Shown here one piece after another: positions 17,930 to 27,600 of a stretch of DNA of 54,767 nucleotides. The notes under the pieces were generated by a model. It was not told where the DNA came from, did no database searches, and saw only the letters and a list, made by a program, of their open reading frames with translations. The position numbers and the translations under genes are program-made. The stretch is from Caldithrix abyssi (GTDB taxonomy: Bacteria > Calditrichota > Calditrichia > Calditrichales > Calditrichaceae), in NCBI GenBank assembly GCA_011369465.1, contig DRQG01000144.1, forward strand, positions 1-54,767. Reading direction: 5' to 3'. Each line of letters begins with the position of its first letter. The stretch's first letter is position 1.

Positions 17930-18088
17930 ATGTCCAAACTAAAAATAGTAGCGGAATATTTTGAATTTCTGAAAAAAAACAAAAAGTGGTGGCTGCTGCC
18001 CATCGTCGCCATACTTTTGCTGCTGGGAATTCTCATCGTTCTGACACAGGGCAGCGCGTTGGCGCCATTTATTTATACGCTGTTTTAG
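17930..18088 (+). CDS. DUF5989 family small membrane protein
   Basis: A 52-residue protein in the gap between the SxtJ-like gene and the GH13 gene, 36 bp after the former. It reads MSKLKIVAEYFEFLKKNKKW, then a single hydrophobic helix (about residues 21-39, WLLPIVAILLLLGILIVL) and ends QGSALAPFIYTLF. The pattern of a basic K-N-K-K-W-W motif before one transmembrane helix and the S-A-x-A-P-F-I-Y ending is the DUF5989 signature, and members occur next to SxtJ and carbamoyltransferases. Function unknown. AATGAAGG precedes the start by 8-15 bases, a usable ribosome binding site. Confidence 0.85.
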   Translation: MSKLKIVAEYFEFLKKNKKWWLLPIVAILLLLGILIVLTQGSALAPFIYTLF

Positions 18089-18126
18089 TTCTTAAAAAAC
18101 GACAGTAATATTTTATTGAGGGCCGC

Positions 18127-19962
18127 ATGAAAAAATTATCCATCTTTATTGTTCTTTTTCTTATTTTAGCCTGTTCCGGGAACCGCGTCAAAAGCGGAGC
18201 TCAACAAGCAGCAGGGCCGCAATGGGCCAAAGAAGCGGTCTGGTATCAAATCTTTCCGGAACGTTTTCGCAACGGCGATCCGTCCAATGATCCGCGGCCC
18301 GAAGATATGGCCGGCGCCTGGCCTTATACGGTACCCGAAGGCTGGCAGATCCATCCCTGGACCTCCGACTGGTATGAGTTAAAACCCTGGGAACAAAAAA
18401 CCGGCCACGATTTCTACTGGAATCACGGTTTGCGGCGTTACGGCGGAGACCTGCAGGGTGTTCTGGATAAACTCGATTATTTACAGGAATTAGGCGTTAC
18501 CGCTATTTATTTTAATCCTTTGTTCGAGTCTCCTTCCCTGCACAAATACGATGCTTCCATGTATCACCACATCGATAATAATTTTGGGCCGAACCCGGAG
18601 CGGGATCGCAAAATATGGGCGAAAGAAAACCCGGCTGACCCCGCCACCTGGCAATGGACCAGCGCCGACAGTCTTTTTCTACAACTCATTAAGGAAGCCC
18701 ATAAACGCAAAATGCGCATTATCATCGACGGCGTTTTTAATCATGTTGGCAATACCTTTTGGGCCTTTCGCGACGTGATGGAAAATCAGCAAAATTCCGC
18801 CTTCAAAGATTGGTTCTATATTAAAAACTGGGACGACCCGGCTACAAAGGAAAATGAATTTGAATACCAGGGCTGGTATGGAATACGCGATCTGCCGGAA
18901 TTACGGGAGGACGAAAATGGTCTGGTTGCCGGCCCGCGGGAACACATCAGGGCGATTGTGCAGCGTTGGGGCGATCCCGACGGCGACGGCGATCCTTCGG
19001 ACGGCATTGACGGCTGGCGGCTTGATGTGGCCGAAATGGTCAACATTACATTCTGGAAAGATTTTCGGAAATGGGTAAAAGAAGTTAATCCCGAGGCCTA
19101 TCTTACCGGAGAAATCTGGTGGGAAGACTGGCCACATAACAAAATGTTTAACGCAGCTCCCTGGCTGCAAGGCGACGCTTTTGACGCGGTGATGAATTAC
19201 CGTTTTACCCGCGCTTTGCGCCAGTTTGTGGCCAATAATAAAAATAAAATAAACGCCGGAGCTTTTGCCGACAGCTTGAACAATATTTACCGCGACTATT
19301 CTTTTGAGCGCGCTCTTGTACTGCAAAACCTGACCGGAAGCCATGATATGGAACGTATCGCTTCTCAAATCGTTAATCCCGATAAGTGGATTGATCACGG
19401 CGGAAACCCGGCGCAGGATCCCAATTTTGACGTGCGCAAGCCCGATGAAGAAGAGCGTCAAAAGCAAAAACTGATGGCAGCCCTTCAAATGACCCTGCCG
19501 GGCGCGCCGATGATTTATTATGGCGATGAAGCCGGTATGTGGGGCGGCGACGATCCCGACTGTCGCAAACCGATGGTCTGGCCGGAATTTAAATACGATG
19601 CCGAACGCGCCCATCCCTTCGGCAAACCCCGGCCGACGGATACGGTGGAATTTGATACGGCTCTGTATGATTGGTATAAAAAATGGATCCGCCTGAGACG
19701 AAACAACAGAACACTCTCCATGGGTGCAATCAACTTTATTCCGGCGAATCAAGAGGTTTTGGTATTTGAACGGATTCTGGAAAAAGACACGATACACGTT
19801 GCGGCCAATAGTTCAAATAAACCGACCAGCATACAACCGAATGTATTGAACAGACTGGGAGATAAACTTATTAATATGATCAGCGAGGAAACCATTTTCG
19901 TTAAGAAAAACGGATTGGAATTAGCGCCTTATGAAATTTTTACATTGCGAAGAAAAAAGTAA
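18127..19962 (+). CDS. GH13 alpha-amylase family lipoprotein
   Basis: A 611-residue lipid-anchored alpha-glucan hydrolase: MKKLSIFIVLFLILACSGN, lipid Cys 16. The catalytic barrel begins at AVWYQIFPERFRNGD. The family's conserved regions are DGVFNHVG (201-208), GWRLDVAEMV with nucleophile Asp300, LTGEIWWE with acid/base Glu329, and LTGSHDMERI with His406 and Asp407, so the active site is complete. The opening and the HKYDASMYHHID segment resemble the neopullulanase/cyclomaltodextrinase-like subfamilies. A long insertion with acidic loops (GDPDGDGDPSDGIDG) sits before the nucleophile and may bind calcium. A short beta domain closes the protein. It is the last gene after the carbamoyltransferase trio and probably shares its transcript. 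Location would be periplasmic or outer surface, acting on maltodextrins. Confidence 0.92.
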   Translation: MKKLSIFIVLFLILACSGNRVKSGAQQAAGPQWAKEAVWYQIFPERFRNGDPSNDPRPEDMAGAWPYTVPEGWQIHPWTSDWYELKPWEQKTGHDFYWNHGLRRYGGDLQGVLDKLDYLQELGVTAIYFNPLFESPSLHKYDASMYHHIDNNFGPNPERDRKIWAKENPADPATWQWTSADSLFLQLIKEAHKRKMRIIIDGVFNHVGNTFWAFRDVMENQQNSAFKDWFYIKNWDDPATKENEFEYQGWYGIRDLPELREDENGLVAGPREHIRAIVQRWGDPDGDGDPSDGIDGWRLDVAEMVNITFWKDFRKWVKEVNPEAYLTGEIWWEDWPHNKMFNAAPWLQGDAFDAVMNYRFTRALRQFVANNKNKINAGAFADSLNNIYRDYSFERALVLQNLTGSHDMERIASQIVNPDKWIDHGGNPAQDPNFDVRKPDEEERQKQKLMAALQMTLPGAPMIYYGDEAGMWGGDDPDCRKPMVWPEFKYDAERAHPFGKPRPTDTVEFDTALYDWYKKWIRLRRNNRTLSMGAINFIPANQEVLVFERILEKDTIHVAANSSNKPTSIQPNVLNRLGDKLINMISEETIFVKKNGLELAPYEIFTLRRKK

Positions 19963-19997
19963 TCGCTTCATAAGCGGTAAAAAACTGAAAATAATTC

Positions 19998-20025
19998 TTG
20001 ACAAATTGAAATAAGTTTTTAAATT
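19998..20025 (+). promoter_or_regulatory. Candidate promoter of the parvulin-TonB-PorV operon
   Basis: TTGACA (19998-20003) and TAAATT (20020-20025) are 16 bp apart, the same spacing as at 13333. It is followed by ATCTGAGTTGCGTT (20037-20050), nearly identical to the GH57 leader, and then CGGAATGGGATA (20073-20084), similar to CGGAACGGTATG in that leader. The shared leader is longer than a promoter needs and may be a regulator site. The operon starts at 20158. Confidence 0.6.
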
Positions 20026-20157
20026 CAGTAACCCGTATCTGAGTTGCGTTTTGGCCGTTTTGAAGAATTTGTCGGAATGGGATACGCATCGGCAGACCTT
20101 TCCTGCTTGATTTTATTAACCGATGCGCCATTACAACTTTTCTGTCGGTAGATTCTA

Positions 20158-21864
20158 ATGAAAACAAAATCTTTCTTACCAACGATTGTTAGCCTGGCTG
20201 TAACTGCCCTGTATGTGGCCATCCTTCCTATGGGTTGTAGCAAAACAGATGCGCTGAACGATGAGCATACGCTGGCCGTAATTGATGACCGTGTAATCAA
20301 GGAAGAAGATTTTGTTCAACGTTTTCAAAAGATTAATAGACGGTTGGGCCTTGTACCTAACGGGGAAGTGCGTCGTAAAATATTGAGAAACTTCATAAAC
20401 GAAGAACTGCTCATCAGCGAAGCTTATAATTTAAAACTGGAGGCCACATCGGCCGCACAGACAGAATACCAGCGAATAAAAATTCAGGAATTACTCAACG
20501 CTTATTACCGGCAGACTATTGAAAAACAAGTGTCGGTTTCAGAAAAAGAACTGAAGCAGCTTTATATTAACCTGAACACCACTTTAACAGCCCGCCATTT
20601 ATATGCCCCCACCAAAGAAAAGGCCGACTCACTTTACCGACTTCTGAAAAAAGGCGCTTCATTTGAGAGATTGGCAAGGGAAAATTTCAAAGATCCGGTT
20701 CTTCGTGAAAGCGGAGGTTTGATTGGCTCTTTTACGGTAGATGAAATGGATCCCGCCTTTGAAGAAGCGGCCTATAAATTGGAAGTGGGCGAAACGTCCG
20801 AACCGGTTCGCACTCAAGCCGGGTACAGCATTATTCGTCTGGAAGACCGCAAAGTAAAACCGTTTTTGCTGGAAACGGAATATGCCAGCCATAAAGACAA
20901 ACTCTATCGTTACTGGAAAAATCGTAAATCCAAACAAAAGGTACGTGCCTTTGTGGATTCGCTTGCCGAAAGGTTGGATATTCAATTTGACGAATCTGTC
21001 GTAGAGGCATTATACAACTCTTTCCGGAAAAACAATCCCGTCAATCCCCAATTGGAATCCAAACGGTGGAGTTGGACAGCGGGTGAACTGGATGAAAACA
21101 CGCCACTGTTGCATTCCGCATTGGGTGAATGGACCCTCAAAACGTTTCGCCAGGCAGCGCGCTTCACATCGGATAAGCAACGCAGGCATATCCGAAATCC
21201 TGATGCCCTCAAAAGCTTTATTTCCGGCCTTGTTGTGCGCCGGAAGATTTTAGAGGAAGCGCGGGCAATGGAATTGGACAAAACAGATGAATACGCCAAA
21301 AACGTCCGCTTTGAATTTGATACATACCTTCTGCAAAAAATGGAGGAAGAAATTTTTGCTTCGATCGAAGTTCCAAAGGACACTCTGCTGGCATACTATA
21401 AAGAAAATACAGATCGCTTTATGGACCCGGCCCGGATACGGATTCGTGAAATCGTTTTGAAAGACGACAGAGAAGCGGAAATTATCGGTAAGAAATTGAG
21501 ACAGGGGGAAAATTTCAGCGAATTAGCCCGTCAGTATTCCATTCGCAAATGGAGTGCGGAAAAAGGGGGCGAGGTAGGCTACGTAACTCCGAATGATTTA
21601 GGCCGCTGGTCGCAAACCGTTTTTGCTTTGGAAGAAAATCAATGGACAGGCCCGTTAAAAGTGGGTGAAGAGCGGATTTTTGTGCAGTGCGTGGATAAAA
21701 AACCGGCCCGGTTGAAACCTTTTGATCTGGTGGCGGATGATGTGGAGCAAGCGGTTAAAACGATGTGGTGGGAGCGGGAGCGTAATAAAAAAATAAAGGA
21801 AATAGAAACCAGAGTGCCGGTTGTGGCCTACTGGGAAAAATTAAATGATATCAGGCTTAACTAA
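20158..21864 (+). CDS. Parvulin-type peptidyl-prolyl isomerase lipoprotein (SurA/PrsA-like)
   Basis: A 568-residue periplasmic folding factor anchored by lipid (LPMGC, Cys 27). An N-terminal SurA_N-like helical part (about 35-130: VIDDRVIKEEDFVQRF, ILRNFINEELLISEAY) is followed by a first parvulin domain (about 140-235, with ARHLYAP, GASFERLAREN, GGLIGSFTVDEMDPAFEEAA, AGYSIIRLEDR). A second helical region (about 260-420) precedes a second parvulin domain (426-515: RIREIVLKD, GENFSELARQYS, GGEVGYVTPNDLG) and a basic helical tail. It is the first gene of an operon with a TonB receptor 16 bp downstream, a large secreted protein and a PorV-like barrel. This suggests a dedicated chaperone for outer-membrane or exported proteins of the same operon. 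Whether the isomerase sites are active cannot be judged. Confidence 0.88.
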   Translation: MKTKSFLPTIVSLAVTALYVAILPMGCSKTDALNDEHTLAVIDDRVIKEEDFVQRFQKINRRLGLVPNGEVRRKILRNFINEELLISEAYNLKLEATSAAQTEYQRIKIQELLNAYYRQTIEKQVSVSEKELKQLYINLNTTLTARHLYAPTKEKADSLYRLLKKGASFERLARENFKDPVLRESGGLIGSFTVDEMDPAFEEAAYKLEVGETSEPVRTQAGYSIIRLEDRKVKPFLLETEYASHKDKLYRYWKNRKSKQKVRAFVDSLAERLDIQFDESVVEALYNSFRKNNPVNPQLESKRWSWTAGELDENTPLLHSALGEWTLKTFRQAARFTSDKQRRHIRNPDALKSFISGLVVRRKILEEARAMELDKTDEYAKNVRFEFDTYLLQKMEEEIFASIEVPKDTLLAYYKENTDRFMDPARIRIREIVLKDDREAEIIGKKLRQGENFSELARQYSIRKWSAEKGGEVGYVTPNDLGRWSQTVFALEENQWTGPLKVGEERIFVQCVDKKPARLKPFDLVADDVEQAVKTMWWERERNKKIKEIETRVPVVAYWEKLNDIRLN

Positions 21865-21880
21865 ATAAAGGCAAAATCAG

Positions 21881-24649
21881 ATGAAAGTCAGTCGTTTACC
21901 ACTTCTTTTGTTGTTTATCTTCGTCTGGCAGAGCAGTGTTCTCTATGCGCAAAACAGTGGAAAAATTGCCGGCGTTATAACCGACGCAACAACAGGCGAG
22001 CCGCTTATCGGGGCTAATGTGGTTCTGGAAGGAACAAACCTTGGCGCGGCAACGGATGTGGATGGCAGCTATATTATTTTAAGAGTACCGCCGGGCAGTT
22101 ATACCGTGTCGGTTTTGTACATCGGTTATCGAAAAGTTGTTCTGCAGGATGTGAAAGTGATGACCGACCTGACCACCCGTCTGGATGTTCAGATGAAGCC
22201 GGAGGCGTATGAAGGCGAAGAAATCGTTGTAGTAGCCGAGGCTCCGGTTATCCGTAAGGACCTTACCTCGGTGGAAGCCCGGATGCAGGCCGAAGAAATT
22301 AAAAGGCTTCCATTGCAGGAGCTGGGCGATGTGCTGAATATGCAGGCCGGCGTTATCCGCGATGCTGGCGGAGGCATTCATATTCGCGGCGGCCGATCCA
22401 CGGAAGTATCTTATATGGTAAACGGCATCAGCATCACCGATGATTTTACACGCAGCCAGGCTTTTCAGGTGGAAAATGAATCCGTACAGGAATTACAGGT
22501 TATCAGCGGTACCTTCAACGCCGAATACGGCAACGCCATGAGCGGTGTGATCAATATCGTTACCAAAACGGGCGGCAGCGAATGGCAGGGGAACCTGGAT
22601 GTTTGGACGGGAGATTATGTAAGCAATCGCACCGGTCTTTTTTGGAATATCGACAAAGTTAATCCCGGCGATATTTACAATCTTCAGGGTTCATTCAGCG
22701 GGCCGATTATTCCCAACAAGCTCAATGTATTTTTTACCGGCCGCCGCTATTATAATGATGGCTGGTTATACGGTAAAAATGTTTATCTGCCCCAAGGGCG
22801 TATGCAGCCGGTTAATGGCGACACCGTGGCCGTTCGGGGCGACAGCAGTGCGGTTCCGATGAATTATACGGATCGATACAGCGCGCAGGGCTCGTTGGAA
22901 TGGCAGATTATTCCCGTATTAAAATTACGCATCGATGCGTTGGGCAGTCGGGAAAAACGCCGTTATTACGATCATTTTTTTAGGTTAAACCCCCTGGGCG
23001 ACCGCGGCGACGAGGAACTGGGCTACAGCGTCATCGGCAAATTTACGCATCAATTGGGTAAACTGACCTTTCAGGAATTGACCTACGCTTACAAATATAA
23101 CGAAATTAATTCACGGCTTTACGAAGACCCTTACGATCCGAGATATACCCATCCGGATTCGTTGAATACGGGCTCGTTTCAGTTTGCCAAAGCGGGAACG
23201 GATTTGGGGCGCTATAACCGCTACACCCGCAGCAGTATTTTTAAGTGGGATTTAACCAGCCAGGTTACCAATCGTCATCAAATTAAAGGCGGCGTGGAGT
23301 ATCAGGCGGATGAAATATATTACGACGATTTAACACTGGTTCCGGCAACAGACGCCAACGGACAGCAAATCGAACCGTTTTTACCGGAAATACGCGACAT
23401 CTCCACGCCGGTTCATACACGGGCTACCCGCAATCCGTACAAATTTGCAGCATATATTCAGGATAAAATAGAATACGAAAGTCTCATCGTAAATGTGGGG
23501 CTGCGTTTTGATCTTTTTAATCCTAACGGTAAAATTCCCTACGATCCGGAAGACCCCAATGTGTACAATCCGTTTAAGGATATCCATAAGTACAAAGATA
23601 TCAATGGGGACGGGGTCATTGATGAGAGCGAAAAGACGGAAGACAACAAATATACCCTGGCCGAGCGGGAGAGTTTCTGGTATAATGAAACCAAACCCAA
23701 AACACAATTAAGCCCCCGTCTCGGTATTGCCTTTCCGATTACGGAAAGCGGCGTGATCCACTTTTCTTACGGTATCTTTCAGCAGACTCCGGACTACCGT
23801 TTGCTGTATGTAGGTGATCAGCTCAAAGTGACCAGCGCAGGGGGTACGCAGGGACCGTATGGCAATCCCGATCTCGATCCGCAAATCACCACCCAGTACG
23901 AGCTTGGCTTGCAGCAGCAGTTTACAGACAATCTGGCTATCGACGTAACGGGTTTTTACAAGGATATTCGCGACTGGATTACCACCGCGGCGCCCACGCC
24001 AACTATCCTGGCCGGCGTATCCTACGTACGCTACACCAATCGTGATTTTGCCAATGTACGCGGTTTAACCTTAGCCCTTAAACGGCGTTATGCCGATCAT
24101 TTTTCCTTTTCGATTGATTACACCTTTCAAATTGTGGAAGGAACCAATTCCAGCCCTGAACAGGAATTCTTTTCGCAAATCGGCGGCGCCGAACCGACCC
24201 GGGTGCTCACGCCGCTGGATTGGGACCAGCGCCATACGGTAAACGCCACTTTTTATGTCGGCGGCGAAAGCTGGGGTACAAGTTTTATAAGCCGTTACAA
24301 TACGGGACAACCGTACACACCGGAACTGGTAACCGGTACACGCACCGGACAATCCATACTTTCGGGATTACCCAAAAACAGCCGTAACAAACCCAGTATT
24401 TTTAATGTGGATATAAGCGCCTATAAAAATTTCCAGTTGACCGACAAAATAGGAATTCAGGTATTTTTGCGCGTTTATAATTTGTTTGATGCCGATAATC
24501 CGGTAAATGTTTTTGGCGATACGGGCGAAGCGGGTTTTACCTTTCGCAGGGACAGAACGCCGCAGGCAGATCCGGGCTGGTTCGATATCCCTTCCTTCTA
24601 TTCCGAACCGCGGCGCATACAAATCGGCACAAAAATCTCTTTTAACTAA
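21881..24649 (+). CDS. TonB-dependent receptor with carboxypeptidase-regulatory domain
   Basis: A 922-residue outer-membrane receptor. A signal peptide (ending near LYAQ) is followed by a CarboxypepD_reg-like domain (about 28-115: GKIAGVITDATTGEPLIGAN, GAATDVDGSYIILRVPPGSY), a plug domain (about 120-235: LGDVLNMQAGVI, IHIRGGRSTEVSYMVNGI, VQELQVISGTFNAEYGNAMS, GVINIVTKTGG) and a barrel of about 680 residues. A loop near 565-590 (YKDINGDGVIDESEKTEDN) is a calcium-type DxNxDG motif exposed between strands. It ends RIQIGTKISFN. It is larger than the 8792 receptor and closer to the OM receptors that feed oligosaccharides or handle large ligands. No SusD-type lipoprotein is next to it; the partner position is taken by the 24684 secreted protein. 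Confidence 0.92.
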   Translation: MKVSRLPLLLLFIFVWQSSVLYAQNSGKIAGVITDATTGEPLIGANVVLEGTNLGAATDVDGSYIILRVPPGSYTVSVLYIGYRKVVLQDVKVMTDLTTRLDVQMKPEAYEGEEIVVVAEAPVIRKDLTSVEARMQAEEIKRLPLQELGDVLNMQAGVIRDAGGGIHIRGGRSTEVSYMVNGISITDDFTRSQAFQVENESVQELQVISGTFNAEYGNAMSGVINIVTKTGGSEWQGNLDVWTGDYVSNRTGLFWNIDKVNPGDIYNLQGSFSGPIIPNKLNVFFTGRRYYNDGWLYGKNVYLPQGRMQPVNGDTVAVRGDSSAVPMNYTDRYSAQGSLEWQIIPVLKLRIDALGSREKRRYYDHFFRLNPLGDRGDEELGYSVIGKFTHQLGKLTFQELTYAYKYNEINSRLYEDPYDPRYTHPDSLNTGSFQFAKAGTDLGRYNRYTRSSIFKWDLTSQVTNRHQIKGGVEYQADEIYYDDLTLVPATDANGQQIEPFLPEIRDISTPVHTRATRNPYKFAAYIQDKIEYESLIVNVGLRFDLFNPNGKIPYDPEDPNVYNPFKDIHKYKDINGDGVIDESEKTEDNKYTLAERESFWYNETKPKTQLSPRLGIAFPITESGVIHFSYGIFQQTPDYRLLYVGDQLKVTSAGGTQGPYGNPDLDPQITTQYELGLQQQFTDNLAIDVTGFYKDIRDWITTAAPTPTILAGVSYVRYTNRDFANVRGLTLALKRRYADHFSFSIDYTFQIVEGTNSSPEQEFFSQIGGAEPTRVLTPLDWDQRHTVNATFYVGGESWGTSFISRYNTGQPYTPELVTGTRTGQSILSGLPKNSRNKPSIFNVDISAYKNFQLTDKIGIQVFLRVYNLFDADNPVNVFGDTGEAGFTFRRDRTPQADPGWFDIPSFYSEPRRIQIGTKISFN

Positions 24650-24683
24650 ATGTTTCCAAACGATAGGAGATGTGTAAAATAAA

Positions 24684-27600
24684 ATGAGCAAACATCGAAT
24701 GAGTAAATACTTCGGCATCCCACTGATCGGGACAATAGTGCTGATCTGGGCGGCATTGCTGCTGGCACAAACCAACGGGCATGTTCCCTCGCACGATCGG
24801 GGCGATCCTAACCTGCGCCGTAAATCCAACCTGGACGGCAATAATTTGCGTACAACGGTATTTAATTTTGGTTTTAGCGGGCGTACTTCAGCCGTACCCG
24901 ATGAAATACCGTACGAATGGCCCAAAAATACTGATCGTGAATACGTAGCTCTGGCAGCCATCTGGATGGGCGGCGAGGTGACCGACGAAACCGGTGAAAC
25001 AATACCCATCGTTGATTTTCCGAACTATCGGCAGGACCCCTCCGGAGGTTCGTGGAATCTGGAACCGGTGCCCGGCTTTCTGAATCCGGAAGGGAAGAAT
25101 ATTGCCAAGAGCGACGAACCGGAATCCTGGCCCGGCGCCGCACAGGGAGGGTGGCGTGATAAAAAGGACGACCCTGTAGATCCGGGTTGGATCGGATCGT
25201 GGAATGGATTTTTCGGAAAAAATGTCTTTAACGCCGATCAGGAAATGTTCTACCGCTGTTCGGACGATTTATATGACCGGTTCAATTATATTCCGGATAC
25301 AACCGATCCTACCCGCGGCGGTATGGGGTTGCTGATGGATGTACGGGCCATGGCCTGGTCTCAGGTATTGATTAATGACGCCGTATTTTTTATCCACGAT
25401 ATTAAAAACGATGGTACCAAACGCATTCCTAAGACCACTTTTCTTATCTGGCTGGCCGATATTGTAGGGGGCGACGCGCCGGATGATATGCCCTTTGTGG
25501 ATTTGCAAACCTCTATCGCCTTTTTAACGGACGCCGACCGTATCGGGACGGAACCGTTCGGTAACGATCCGGTAGGCGTGGCTTCCATTAAATTTCTGGA
25601 AACTCCCGGCAATCAGGTGGATGGAATCGATAACGACGGGGACGCCGATCTGTTCGAACATGCCGGTTTGATCAATGCCATTCACGGCGATCCTGATGTC
25701 CGCATCCCGCATTTTACCGCCGAAGATTTTGAACCGCGGCAAATTCTGCCGGGAGATAAAATCGTATTGATCGATTCGCTCACCTACGAACGCCGCATCG
25801 TTGAATACCCTGCAGAGGGCGGCGTATTTAAGACATTGGGCTGGACAGTAACTTTGCCTCCCGGCGGAACCATCCTTACCGAAGACACCGTTGCCAATTT
25901 GCGTGATGATGATCTGGACGGATTGATCGACGAGAGACTGACTCTGCATCTGGAGCGATTTGACGAAATTACGGGGACGGTAAAGCCGGTCCGGTATATC
26001 AATTACCTGTCTTTTGAAATCGGCGATACAGTTAAGCGGGGATTTATTGTAGCCGGCAAAGACAGCGCCATGTCCTATGCTACGGTGGCTCCGATGATCG
26101 ACGAGGCCCGCGACGACCATTTTGACAACGACGGCGATTGGAGCGCGGTTCAGGATGACTACGGCCTGGATGGTGTGGAAGGCACAGGCGACCCCGGCGA
26201 GGGCGACGGCGTGGCCACTTCGGGAGCGGGCACCGATTTTCCCGGCGAGTTGAACATCGATAAAACCGATGTGAGCGAGGGCGATATGATCGGAATTACC
26301 AGCGCCCTGCAGGATCCGGCCTTTAACATTAATTTCAACACGGTTTCCGACCGCTTTATCTGGCGATTCTTTATGACGCCGGGTAAGTTCTATATTCCCC
26401 GCAAGGTGGGCGAGTTTGACACCTATGTTTCATCGGGTTATTTCCCGCTGGAAGCCGGACAGCGGCAGCGCATGGCTATCTCGGTGGCTATGGCCGGCGG
26501 CGGTTTAACGCTTCAGGATGACCTGAACAGCGCTATTCAAAAACAAAAATATGCGCAACAGGCCTTCGAATCGGATTACGATTTTGCCAAAGCGCCCATC
26601 CGTCCTACCGTAAGAGCTGTTCCCGGAGATGGTAAAGTAACGCTGTATTGGGATGATAAAGCCGAACAATCCGAAGACCGTTTTATCAAACGAATCGGTG
26701 GTGATTACAAAGATTTTGAAGGATACCGTATTTATCGGGCTACGGATGCCGCCTTTCTGGACGCCAAAGTGATAACTAACGCCCAGGGCGTACCGGAATT
26801 GTTGCGTCCCATCGCCCAGTTCGATTTGATCGACGGCAAAAAAGGCCTGCATCCGGTGGATATTAATGGGGTTAAGTTCGATCTGGGAAAAGACACCGGT
26901 TTAAAGCATACTTATGTGGATTCACCGGTTGTAAACGGACAGCGTTATTTTTATGCTGTTACCGCCTATGATTTTGGATATGAGGCCGGCAATATAGCGC
27001 CCAGCGAAACCTTGCCGAAAATCGATGTGGATCCGGAAGGTAATGTAAAAACCGGTTCCAATGTAGTGGTTGTTCGTCCGCGGGCGCCGGTAGCCGGTTA
27101 TATCCCTGCTCAGGTGGCCAGCTTCGAACATATAAGCGGCAGTACCACCAGCGACATCAGTTTTGAGATAGTTGATCCGCGGGCAATCCGTGACGGGCAC
27201 GAGTATGAGATCACATTTGAAGACACCCTGATCATAGGAACGATTAAGAATGAATTGCTCACCAAGAATTTTACGGTACGCGATGTAACGATCGACAGCG
27301 TCAAACTGGAAAAAAGCACCCTCTTTGGTGAAGATGACGAAGTACCGTTGATCGACGGTTTTCGCCTGCATTTCCGCAATGAGGAACGGGTAAAAATCGA
27401 TAAAGAGAAATCAGGCTGGAGCGATCCGAATATCTATGAATTTCAATTCAGTCCGGTGCAGTTTTTAACCGTTCAGGGCGAGCAAAGACCGGCGGATTAT
27501 CTGGTTACATTTGGCGAAGTGGGAGTGGGGCACTCTGTAGATACAACCATATCTTTCTTACCGCTGCCCGGTAAAGACGTCAATTTTACGGTATATAATA

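Noticed and set aside
18901-19797. Minus-strand frame of about 300 codons inside the GH13 lipoprotein gene
   Set aside because: Antisense to the complete active-site region of a clear enzyme.
21881-24649. SusC identity for the TonB receptor
   Set aside because: The length is near SusC, but there is no SusD-type gene adjacent and no SusC-specific signature that I can identify, so only the broad family is claimed.
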